A stretch of 5,557 nucleotides of DNA from a bacterium. Lineage in GTDB: Bacteria; Eremiobacterota; Eremiobacteria; Baltobacterales; Baltobacteraceae. Positions 1 through 5,381 of the stretch are shown here, piece after piece. The position numbers were made by a program, and so were the translations under genes. The notes beneath the pieces are model-generated. The model was given only the letters and a program-made list of their open reading frames with translations. It did no database searches and had not been told where the DNA came from. How positions within the stretch are numbered: the stretch's first letter is position 1; each line of letters begins with the position of its first letter. The stretch covers positions 1 to 5,557 of the forward strand of contig JAJXXM010000017.1 of assembly GCA_021781095.1 (NCBI GenBank). The letters run 5' to 3'.

Positions 1-312
1 ATCGAGCGCGCGCCGCTGCGCGCGCACGATGTCCGCGATGGTGATGCGCGCGTCGACCCGAGACGATCCGTAACACGAGCCGAGCATGTTGATCCCGACA
101 ATGCAGTACTCGCGGGGATCGAGCAGTGCCCCCTCGCCGACGATTCCCGGCCACCATGTTGCGGCACGGTGATCGCCGGTGAGCGCATGGAGAACGAGCG
201 CGACGCGCCCGAAGTTCGGGTCGCCATAGATCGCAACGCGCTGGTCGACGGCGGGCAGTCGCTGCCCGCCGTCGAGTTCGAGTGCGCCGATCGAAATCGT
301 GCGTTCGATCAC
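1..312 (-). CDS. metX: Homoserine O-acyltransferase MetX, N-terminal 104 residues (runs off the window)
   Basis: The product activates homoserine by O-acylation, normally with acetyl-CoA, giving the substrate for the MetY enzyme encoded just upstream. What is seen: an open frame from a GTG start to the window edge with the alpha/beta-hydrolase hallmarks of MetX: HALTGDHRAA (about residues 47-56, oxyanion-hole region), a WWPGIVGEG segment, INMLGSCYGSS (about 75-85) and TIADIVRAQ (about 92-100). The nucleophile-elbow serine and the Asp/His residues lie beyond the window, so acetyl versus succinyl specificity cannot be judged. The start is GTG at 312-310, sharing GTGA with the metY stop, with a weak GGAA four bases upstream; this points to translational coupling. 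Oddity: the stretch between CYGSS and TIADIVRAQ is only about six residues, where common MetX proteins carry a longer GPSS...TG.PYG..FP loop, so this is a compact family member. Confidence 0.9.
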   Translation of the reverse strand, partial: MIERTISIGALELDGGQRLPAVDQRVAIYGDPNFGRVALVLHALTGDHRAATWWPGIVGEGALLDPREYCIVGINMLGSCYGSSRVDARITIADIVRAQRRALD

Positions 313-1604
313 GATTCCAACGCGTGCGCCAAGTCGGCGATGAGATCGTCGATATCTTCGATGCCGATGGAGAGCCGGATCGTTCGTTCGTCGACTCCGC
401 TCGCAAATCGCTCCTCGGGCGTCAATTGCCGATGCGTCGTCGAGGCGGGGTGAATGGCGAGTGATTTCGCATCGCCGACATTGGCGAGCAGCGAGAAGAG
501 CTCGAGGCGATCGATCGTCGCCCGCGCTTCCGCTTCACCGCCGCGCACGTTGAAGGTGAGGATCGCTCCCGCACCTTTGGGGAGATAGCGCAACGCGAGC
601 GGATGTTCGGGGTCGCTGCGGAGGCCGGGATAGCGGACGTCGGTGACCCGTGGGTGCTCGGCGAGATATTCGGCAACCTTGGTCGCATTGGCAACGTGTC
701 GTTCGATTCGAACCCCGAGCGTTTCGAGCCCTTGCAGCAGCAGCCACGCATTGAACGGTGAGAGTGCCGCGCCGATATCGCGCAGTAACTGCACGCGGGC
801 CTTTACGATATACGCTGCCGGGCCGAAGGCCTCGGCGTACGCGATGTCGTTGTAGGTAGGATCGGGGCTCGTAAACTCGGCGTGCCGCGTGCTCCTCGCC
901 CAATCGAAACGGCCCCCGTCGATCACGACGCCCCCAATTGCAACGCCGTGTCCGCCGATAAACTTCGTCGCCGAATGGACGACGATATCGGCACCGTGCT
1001 CGATCGGGCGCAGCAGGTACGGTGTCGCGAGGGTGTTGTCGACGATCAGCGGCAGCGACGCTCGGTGAGCGAGCTCCGCGACGGTGGAGATATCGAGCAC
1101 GTCCAATCGCGGATTGCCGATACTCTCGCCGTAGAGGGCCTTGGTGCTTGGGCGAATCGCGGCTTCAATCGCCGAAAGGTCGCTGAAGTCGACGAGCGAT
1201 ACGGTGATGCCGAATCGTCCGAGCGTGTGCGCGAAGGCGTTATAGGTGCCGCCGTAGAGCGAGGCCGAGCTGACGATGTGGTCGCCGGCCCCGGCGAGAT
1301 TGAGGATCGAGTAGATAGCGGCGGCCTGGCCGCTCGCGACGGCGAGCGCGCCGACGCCGCCTTCGAGTTCGGCGAGCCGCCGTTCGAGAACGTCGGTCGT
1401 CGGATTATTGATGCGCGTATAGATATTCCCGAACTCCTCGAGCCCGAAGAGTCGCCCGGCATGTGCCGTATCGTCGAAGCGATAGGAGGTGGTCTGATAG
1501 ATCGGAAGCGCCCGCGATTTTGTCGTCGGATCGCCGTCGAAGGCGGCATGGAGTGCGAGCGTATTGAAGCCGCGAGATCGCGTCTCGAGCGTGGTAACGG
1601 ACAT
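309..1604 (-). CDS. metY: O-acetylhomoserine sulfhydrylase (O-acetylhomoserine aminocarboxypropyltransferase)
   Basis: This is a cytosolic PLP enzyme of the Cys/Met metabolism family that condenses O-acetylhomoserine with sulfide to give homocysteine. Its 431 residues match the usual length of bacterial MetY. Visible motifs: the N-terminal start FNTLALHA, typical of the family; YTRINNPTTDVLERRLAELEGG (about 62-83); SGQAA (91-95); the PLP-contacting Asp in IVDNT (D189); the Schiff-base lysine in HSATKFIGGHG (K214); and the C-terminal LANVGDAKSLAIHPASTTH block (about 373-391), which is characteristic of MetY rather than cystathionine synthase. An AAAGGA ribosome binding site (1614-1619) lies nine bases before the ATG. 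It follows hom after 17 bp and its TGA overlaps the metX GTG, so hom-metY-metX reads as one operon. The metX neighbour supports an acylated-homoserine substrate. Confidence 0.96.
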   Translation of the reverse strand: MSVTTLETRSRGFNTLALHAAFDGDPTTKSRALPIYQTTSYRFDDTAHAGRLFGLEEFGNIYTRINNPTTDVLERRLAELEGGVGALAVASGQAAAIYSILNLAGAGDHIVSSASLYGGTYNAFAHTLGRFGITVSLVDFSDLSAIEAAIRPSTKALYGESIGNPRLDVLDISTVAELAHRASLPLIVDNTLATPYLLRPIEHGADIVVHSATKFIGGHGVAIGGVVIDGGRFDWARSTRHAEFTSPDPTYNDIAYAEAFGPAAYIVKARVQLLRDIGAALSPFNAWLLLQGLETLGVRIERHVANATKVAEYLAEHPRVTDVRYPGLRSDPEHPLALRYLPKGAGAILTFNVRGGEAEARATIDRLELFSLLANVGDAKSLAIHPASTTHRQLTPEERFASGVDERTIRLSIGIEDIDDLIADLAHALES

Positions 1605-1613
1605 GAGTGGTGG

Positions 1614-1619
1614 TCCTTT
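1614..1619 (-). promoter_or_regulatory. Ribosome binding site of metY
   Basis: AAAGGA on the minus strand, nine bases before the ATG at 1604 and lying between the hom stop and the metY start. It supports 1604 as the start. Confidence 0.7.
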
Positions 1620-1621
1620 CG

Positions 1622-2731
1622 TTAGTGAGCCGACGATGAGTGCGCAGCATCGAGCTGCGTCGCCGGAGATGTGAGGAAGCCATCGTTCCAGATGGCGAGC
1701 GTGTCGGGAAAAATCGGGCGGATATCGAGAATCGGCGTAAAGCCGTCGATGCGATCGTGGCGTTGCGTCCGAGCGACGATGCCGCGCAGGACGTCGGCGA
1801 TATCGCCGAGGATCGCGCTCGAGGTCGCGGGGCCTCCCGCGCCGACGCCGCGCAGATAGAGTTCGCCGGCGTCGCGCGCGCGCAACAGGATGCCGTTCTG
1901 CGCGCCCTCGAGCGCGCCGAGCGGATGCTCGCGAGGGACCAGCGCCGGCGCGACCTCTGCGGCGATACCGCGTTCGTCGCGTCGTGCCGCCGCGAGGAGT
2001 TTCATGCGGTACCCGCGCTTGCTGTAGCGGCGCAACGCATCGCCGTCGATGCCGCGAATGCCGCGGAATCGTAGGCGCGGCGTAATCGCCGCAGCGCCAA
2101 AGGCGCGCTGAACGAGAACGGCGAGTTTATGCGCGCTGTCGAGGCCGTCGATATCTTCGCTGGGATCGGCTTCGGCGAATCCCGCGCGTTGCGCGTCGGC
2201 GAGCGCCTCCTCGAAGCTCCCGCCCCGCTCCATCGCGCTCAAAATGGCGTTGCACGTGCCGTTGAGCACGCCGACGAAGCTCTCGATGGGATCTCCCGCG
2301 AGCGCTTCGTCGATCGTTCGCAGAATCGGCACCGCCCCGCCGACCGCTGCTTCGTAGCGCAGGCTCGCACCCCGCCGCGCCGCGAGCGCGTGTAGGCGTG
2401 GTCCCTGAGAACCGATCAGCGCTTTATTTGCCGTTACGACGTGACAGCCGCGTTCGAGCGCCCGTTCGACGAACTCCGCGGCGAGCGTGGTGCCGCCCAT
2501 CGTTTCGACGACGAGGTCGATGCGATGATCGGCGAGGAGTGCGTTCGCGGAATCGATGAGCAGCGAGGGTGGAATGCCCTCGCCACGATCTCGAGCGAGC
2601 GAGCGCACGACGATGGCGTGAACGGTGTGTTCCACGCCATAGACGTGCGGTTCTTTTGCGAGGAGCCGCCGAGCGAGGCTGCCGCCGACGACACCGCAGC
2701 CGAGAATTCCGATTCCGATTGATGCTTGCAT
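1622..2731 (-). CDS. hom: Homoserine dehydrogenase, short form without ACT domain
   Basis: It reduces aspartate semialdehyde to homoserine with NAD(P)H, the common step to threonine and methionine. Visible: an N-terminal Rossmann glycine motif GILGCGVVGGSLA (8-20), VVETMGG (74-80), the VTANKALIG segment (99-107) that is highly typical of Hom, EAAVGGAVPILRTI (127-140), FVGVLNGTCN (152-161), and the catalytic region EADPSEDIDGLDSAHKLAVL with the likely catalytic D198 and K202. The 369 residues end soon after the catalytic domain; the roughly 90-residue C-terminal ACT domain that binds threonine in many bacterial Hom proteins is absent, leaving a short tail ending AAHSSSAH. A strong AGGAGG lies seven bases before the ATG. 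The gene is preceded by a promoter, a leader peptide and a hairpin terminator, so control by attenuation is likely. It is grouped with metY-metX rather than with thrB-thrC. Confidence 0.97.
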   Translation of the reverse strand: MQASIGIGILGCGVVGGSLARRLLAKEPHVYGVEHTVHAIVVRSLARDRGEGIPPSLLIDSANALLADHRIDLVVETMGGTTLAAEFVERALERGCHVVTANKALIGSQGPRLHALAARRGASLRYEAAVGGAVPILRTIDEALAGDPIESFVGVLNGTCNAILSAMERGGSFEEALADAQRAGFAEADPSEDIDGLDSAHKLAVLVQRAFGAAAITPRLRFRGIRGIDGDALRRYSKRGYRMKLLAAARRDERGIAAEVAPALVPREHPLGALEGAQNGILLRARDAGELYLRGVGAGGPATSSAILGDIADVLRGIVARTQRHDRIDGFTPILDIRPIFPDTLAIWNDGFLTSPATQLDAAHSSSAH

Positions 2732-2738
2732 GGGTCTG

Positions 2739-2744
2739 CCTCCT
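2739..2744 (-). promoter_or_regulatory. Ribosome binding site of hom
   Basis: AGGAGG on the minus strand, seven bases before the hom ATG. It is the best Shine-Dalgarno sequence in the window. It lies downstream of the leader terminator, so hom is translated independently of the leader peptide. Confidence 0.85.
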
Positions 2745-2774
2745 GGTGAGATGAGGAAAGCGACTGAGGAAATG

Positions 2775-2806
2775 AAAACGCCCCCGTCGCTGTTGCGACG
2801 GGGGCG
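2775..2806 (-). terminator. Intrinsic terminator (attenuator) in the hom leader
   Basis: On the minus strand a perfect 12-bp GC-rich stem (arms 2806-2795 and 2790-2779, CGCCCCCGTCGC with its complement) closes a four-base AACA loop and is followed by TTTTCATTT. It lies downstream of the promoter and leader peptide but about 40 bp upstream of the hom ribosome binding site, so it must be bypassed for hom-metY-metX to be expressed. A terminator between a promoter and its own operon is the signature of transcription attenuation. On the plus strand no T-run follows the hairpin, so it acts toward hom only. Confidence 0.9.
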
Positions 2807-2902
2807 CCGAGATCGATGGTGAGCGTCGAACGCTCTACGTCATCGCAAATGGCAACCTCGCCGTCGCGCGCTTGGCGGAACAGCAAGTGGACATTCGCGA
2901 CG
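2795..2902 (-). promoter_or_regulatory. Predicted attenuator RNA: alternative pairing segments 1, 2 and 3
   Basis: Transcribed from the minus strand. Segment 1 is CGTCGCG (2902-2896, leader codons 5-7). Segment 2 is CGCGACGG (2868-2861, leader codons 16-19). Segment 3 is CCGTCGC (2801-2795, inside the 5' arm of the terminator). Segment 4 is the 3' arm (2790-2779). 1:2 gives 7 perfect pairs, 2:3 gives 7 and 3:4 gives 12, and the pairings exclude one another. A ribosome waiting at codons 8-12 would cover segment 1 and leave segment 2 free to pair with segment 3, which prevents the terminator. A freely moving ribosome, or none at all, would let 1:2 form and the terminator fold. The pairings are read directly from the sequence; the mechanism is inferred by analogy with trp-type and thr-type attenuators. 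Confidence 0.7.
2821..2835 (-). other. Small hairpin overlapping the leader-peptide stop codon
   Basis: GAGCGT-TCG-ACGCTC on the minus strand can form six pairs with a three-base loop. The first G is the last base of the leader TAG stop. It lies between segments 2 and 3 of the attenuator and would shorten the distance between them, or act as a pause hairpin. Its role is inferred. Confidence 0.5.
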
Positions 2903-2915
2903 TGAACGAGATCAT
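2835..2915 (-). CDS. Regulatory leader peptide (26 codons) of the hom-metY-metX operon
   Basis: A short minus-strand frame starts with ATG at 2915 and stops at TAG 2837-2835. The start lies only seven bases after the -10 hexamer, so the transcript probably begins at or within a base or two of the A of ATG and the peptide is translated from a leaderless mRNA; no Shine-Dalgarno would fit. The product begins MISFTSR and carries MSTCCS at residues 8-13. The tandem Cys codons TGC TGT (2885-2880) are the only adjacent identical amino acids apart from no others of note, and Thr occurs four times and Met three times in 26 residues. The peptide itself need not have a function; ribosome position on it would select between the alternative RNA pairings and the terminator downstream. 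I know of polycysteine leaderless attenuators described in mycobacteria; this one is similar in design but has only two Cys codons and precedes homoserine/methionine genes. Confidence 0.72.
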   Translation of the reverse strand: MISFTSRMSTCCSAKRATARLPFAMT

Positions 2916-2922
2916 GGCGTGC

Positions 2923-2951
2923 ATAGTACCCCATGCCCGCGGTTCCGTCAA
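2923..2951 (-). promoter_or_regulatory. Sigma70-type promoter of the hom-metY-metX operon
   Basis: On the minus strand, -35 TTGACG (2951-2946) and -10 TACTAT (2928-2923) are separated by exactly 17 bp. Both hexamers differ from consensus at one position each, which stands out strongly in GC-rich DNA. The predicted start is about 2916-2915, coinciding with the leader-peptide ATG. Confidence 0.88.
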
Positions 2952-3084
2952 GCATTCGCTCTCGTTAACGGAATCGTGACGTGCGCGAAGCGCTCGCTTC
3001 GAAGGGGATCGCGGTAGACCCGGAAATCTCGCGGGGACGCTGTGCCGTTGGGTGCGGCTTTCCTGGAAAGGTACGTGGACACGG
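2952..3084. other. Divergent intergenic region with two small palindromes
   Basis: This stretch separates the hom promoter from the plus-strand small gene. It holds a perfect palindrome CGTTAACG (2963-2970), about 12 bp upstream of the hom -35 box, and an inverted repeat CGAAGCG-CT-CGCTTCG (2986-3001). Either could be an operator, but there is no direct evidence for that. I see no convincing -35/-10 pair or sigma54/sigma28 motif for the plus-strand gene. Confidence 0.4.
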
Positions 3085-3237
3085 ATGAGCATATCCTCGA
3101 TCGCCTCCGCTTCGGCAGGGGTACAGAATGCCGTCAAGTCGCTGGTCGCGACGCAACACGAAGCGCAGTTGGAGGCGACTGCCGGAATTCAGGACGGTGA
3201 CGAGAACGTCGGCACCAACGTCAACCAAACCGCATAG
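3085..3237 (+). CDS. Small protein of about 50 residues, possibly YjfB-like (putative motility protein)
   Basis: This is the only plausible plus-strand gene. It begins MSISSIASASAGVQNAVKSL and ends GTNVNQTA. It is rich in Ser, Ala, Thr, Asn and Gln, has no Cys or Trp, and lacks a signal peptide or membrane segment. A longer start at GTG 3052 would add 11 residues (containing two Trp), but the ATG at 3085 gives the more natural small-protein N-terminus. Upstream GGAAAGG (3065-3071) is 13 bases away, rather far for a ribosome binding site. A strong terminator begins 20 bp after the TAG, which supports it being a real single-gene transcript. The MxISSIA start and the amphipathic Ala/Gln/Val stretch recall the short YjfB-like 'putative motility protein' family; this resemblance is from memory and weak. 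It is convergent with thrB and divergent from hom, and does not obviously belong to either pathway. Confidence 0.6.
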   Translation: MSISSIASASAGVQNAVKSLVATQHEAQLEATAGIQDGDENVGTNVNQTA

Positions 3238-3256
3238 CGCATTTTCAACGGTTGGA

Positions 3257-3291
3257 GGACGCGAGCGTTGCAAACGCACGCGTCCTTTTTT
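3257..3291 (+). terminator. Intrinsic terminator of the small plus-strand gene
   Basis: GGACGCG (3257-3263) pairs with CGCGTCC (3279-3285). An inner GCGTT/AACGC stem (3265-3269 with 3273-3277) closes a GCA loop, with one A-A mismatch between the stems, giving 12 pairs in total. TTTTTT (3286-3291) follows. The last Ts overlap the thrB stop codon on the other strand. On the minus strand the hairpin comes directly after thrB, but is followed by TCCAACC rather than a T-run, so it would terminate thrB transcription only weakly if at all. Confidence 0.9.
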
Positions 3292-4216
3292 ATTCTTGCA
3301 CTGCGTCGCGAAGCAGCAACCCGCGCGCGCTCGGGCGCAAAAGAAGCGACACGCCGGCAACGCCCGCCCTGGTAAAGCATGCGAGGAGCTCCGCACCGAT
3401 GCGGCGTGCGTCCGCGCGAGCATCGAGCAACGCAACGACGGTCGGCCCCGCCCCGGAGAGCGCGACGCCGCGCACGCCGGGCGCGTCGTAGGCGAGAAGC
3501 GCGGCCAATCCGGGAATCTTTTTTGCGCGATAGGGCTGATGGATGCGGTCGTGCATCGCCGCGCGCAAGGGCGCGAGGTCGCCCGATGCGAGAGCGGCGC
3601 CGAGCAGTGCGGCGCGTTGAATCGAGAACACGGCATCGGCGCGAGAATAGCGCGCGGGCAGCAGCGAACGTGCGGTTGCGGTCGGGAGATCGATCTGTGG
3701 GATCGTGAAGAGCGCGACCGTATCGCGCAGCGCGGGTAAGCGCACGAGATTGCGAGCGTCGCAGGCGATGGTGGTGCCGCCGTAGAGGGCGGCGAGTGCG
3801 TTGTCCGGATGCCCCTCGATCTCGCATGCAGCGGCGGCGATTCGCGCGCGGTCGAGCCGATTTTCCGCCGCACGCCAGGCGATGCCCAGCGCGAGCACGG
3901 TCGCTGCGGCGCTCGACCCGAGGCCGGCCCCGAGCGGTATCTCGTTGGTAATCTCGATGCGCAGGCGCGGCAACGCACCGACGCTTCGCATCGCGCGTTC
4001 GATCGCATCGCGGAGACCGTCGTGCGTCGGGGCATGCGGTCCCGGAGCGAAACGCAGCGAGAAGCGCGATGCCGGTGCGACCGCAGCGTGCATGCGCGCC
4101 GAGAGCGCGATCGCGACGGCATCGAAACCGGGGCCGAGATTCGCGCTGCTCGCCGGCGCGCTGGCGTGAAATCTACGCGCCGACATCGCGGCGATCGGCG
4201 ACGCGCAGGCTCGCAT
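3290..4216 (-). CDS. thrB: Homoserine kinase (GHMP family)
   Basis: It phosphorylates homoserine with ATP to O-phosphohomoserine, the substrate of ThrC, which is encoded immediately upstream. Visible GHMP-kinase motifs: PASSANLGPGFDAVAIAL (21-38), the ATP-binding PLGAGLGSSAAA (94-105), the EIEGHPDNALAALYGG block (132-147) and the C-terminal VALSGAGPTVVALL (251-264). The 308-residue length is normal for the family. Start: ATG 4216 has a good AAGGA five bases upstream, inside thrC, and overlaps thrC by 44 bp. An internal ATG at 4186 (residue 11, MSARRFHASAPASSANLGPG) would be closer to the family's usual N-terminus but has no visible ribosome binding site. The overlap indicates translational coupling to thrC. 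Confidence 0.95.
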   Translation of the reverse strand: MRACASPIAAMSARRFHASAPASSANLGPGFDAVAIALSARMHAAVAPASRFSLRFAPGPHAPTHDGLRDAIERAMRSVGALPRLRIEITNEIPLGAGLGSSAAATVLALGIAWRAAENRLDRARIAAAACEIEGHPDNALAALYGGTTIACDARNLVRLPALRDTVALFTIPQIDLPTATARSLLPARYSRADAVFSIQRAALLGAALASGDLAPLRAAMHDRIHQPYRAKKIPGLAALLAYDAPGVRGVALSGAGPTVVALLDARADARRIGAELLACFTRAGVAGVSLLLRPSARGLLLRDAVQE

Positions 4217-5381
4217 CGCTATCCTTGAGCACGTGCCCGGTTAAGACCGCAACGACATCGTCGCGCTCGGTCAGCGTTCCATCCGCTCGCAGGCGAGCGA
4301 TGCCGGCGAGCGTCGCAGCCGAGGCGGGTTCGCACCCGATGCCGGCCGCACCGATTCGCCCTTTCGCTGCGTCGATCTCGTCGTCGCTGACGGCGATGGC
4401 GCTCCCGCGCGATGCATCGAGCTCCGCCCGCGCTTTGCGCCACGAACGTGGGGAACCGACGGCGATCGCGCTCGCGATCGTGTGCGGGACGACCGGCACG
4501 AGGTCGTGGCCGGAGCGATAGAGTTCGACGAAGGGAGCGGCGCCCTCGGCTTGCACCACGGCGAGGCGCGGAAGACGATCGATGAGTCCGAGCGCGCGGG
4601 CCTCGCGAAAACCCTTGCCGATCGCACTCGAGTTTCCGAGATTACCGCCGGGAACGACCACCCAATCGGGGACGCGCCACGAACGCGCTTCCAGGATCGC
4701 GAACGCCGTGCACTTCTGTCCTTCGAGGCGATAGGGATTGATCGAATTCACGACGGCGGTTCCCTCGCTCGATCGTGAGGTGAGTTCGGCGAGGGCGTCG
4801 TCGAACGATCCCTCCACCTCGACGACGCGGACTCCGTAATCGCGCATCTGCGCGAGTTTCGCGCCGGAGATTTTTCCGCGCGGGACGAGTGCAAACGCCT
4901 CCATGCCGGCGCGTGCGGCGTACGCCGCCATCGAAGAGGCGGTATTGCCGGTGCTCGCGCAAATGGCACGGGTCGCGCCCTCGGCACGAGCGGCCGAGAT
5001 CGCGACGGTCATCCCGAGGTCTTTAAACGAGCCGGTCGGATTCATGCCGAGGTGGAGAAACGCGAGCGCGGAGATTCCTTCGCGTTCGGCGAGCTCGGGC
5101 ATATCGTAGAGCGGAACGTTGCCTTCAGCGAGCGTTACGACCGAGGCGTGCGGGATCTGCGGCAAAAGCTCGCGCCAGCGCCAGATTCCGCTCCGGTCGA
5201 GCGGATTGTCGTTCGCTCGACGCCGCGCGACCGTCGCTGCGTACGCGCGCGCGTCATCGGCATCGGGCGGATCGCTCTGCAGCGCGAATTCGAGCAACTC
5301 TCCGCAGGCAATGCAGGGGAGATCGTGGCGTCGGGCCGGAGCGTTACAACTGCTGCAGCGAAGTTCGTAGTGTGCGATCAC
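4173..5381 (-). CDS. thrC: Threonine synthase (PLP-dependent)
   Basis: It converts O-phosphohomoserine to threonine and phosphate. The 402 residues start with a zinc-ribbon-like segment (C9xxC12 and C23xxC26), common in this class of threonine synthases. The fold-II PLP core follows: HLGMNPTGSFKDLGM (110-124) with the Schiff-base lysine K120, the substrate loop CASTGNTASS (141-150), RLEGQK (218-223), and the PLP-phosphate loop GGNLGN (245-250). The residue after FKD is Leu where many ThrC proteins have Arg (FKDRGM); I take this as a family variant. The GTG start at 5381 overlaps the tsaD stop as GTGA and has GGGAG (5392-5388) six bases upstream. The next gene is thrB, giving the thrC-thrB pair. 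No promoter is seen, so expression probably comes from upstream of tsaD or from within it. Confidence 0.96.
   Translation of the reverse strand: MIAHYELRCSSCNAPARRHDLPCIACGELLEFALQSDPPDADDARAYAATVARRRANDNPLDRSGIWRWRELLPQIPHASVVTLAEGNVPLYDMPELAEREGISALAFLHLGMNPTGSFKDLGMTVAISAARAEGATRAICASTGNTASSMAAYAARAGMEAFALVPRGKISGAKLAQMRDYGVRVVEVEGSFDDALAELTSRSSEGTAVVNSINPYRLEGQKCTAFAILEARSWRVPDWVVVPGGNLGNSSAIGKGFREARALGLIDRLPRLAVVQAEGAAPFVELYRSGHDLVPVVPHTIASAIAVGSPRSWRKARAELDASRGSAIAVSDDEIDAAKGRIGAAGIGCEPASAATLAGIARLRADGTLTERDDVVAVLTGHVLKDSDASLRVADRRDVGA
4222..4226 (-). promoter_or_regulatory. Ribosome binding site of thrB
   Basis: AAGGA on the minus strand, five bases before ATG 4216 and within the thrC coding sequence. 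It favours the 4216 start over the internal ATG at 4186. Confidence 0.6.

Noticed and set aside
882..1625. A 247-codon plus-strand open frame opposite metY
   Set aside because: It is a GC-rich antisense shadow: the product is Arg/Glu/Asp-rich with no recognisable motif, and it lies wholly opposite a clear MetY gene whose motifs account for the sequence.
2775..2915. A SAM-I, SAM-II or SAH riboswitch in the hom leader
   Set aside because: I looked for the conserved cores of these aptamers in the leader RNA and found none. The space between promoter and terminator is filled by the leader frame and the pairing segments. A covariance-model search could still overturn this.
2434..2955. A 173-codon minus-strand frame that crosses the promoter and terminator before entering hom out of frame
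   Set aside because: It would start upstream of the -10 box and read through the terminator hairpin, and its downstream part is a +1 shadow of hom.
3128..3739. A 203-codon plus-strand frame extending across the small gene and thrB
   Set aside because: It is in a different frame from the small gene, reads through a strong terminator and is antisense to thrB motifs.
2965..4122. A 385-codon minus-strand frame overlapping thrB
   Set aside because: It is in another frame of thrB, extremely Arg/Ser/Pro-rich, and runs across the thrB stop, the terminator hairpin and the opposing small gene.
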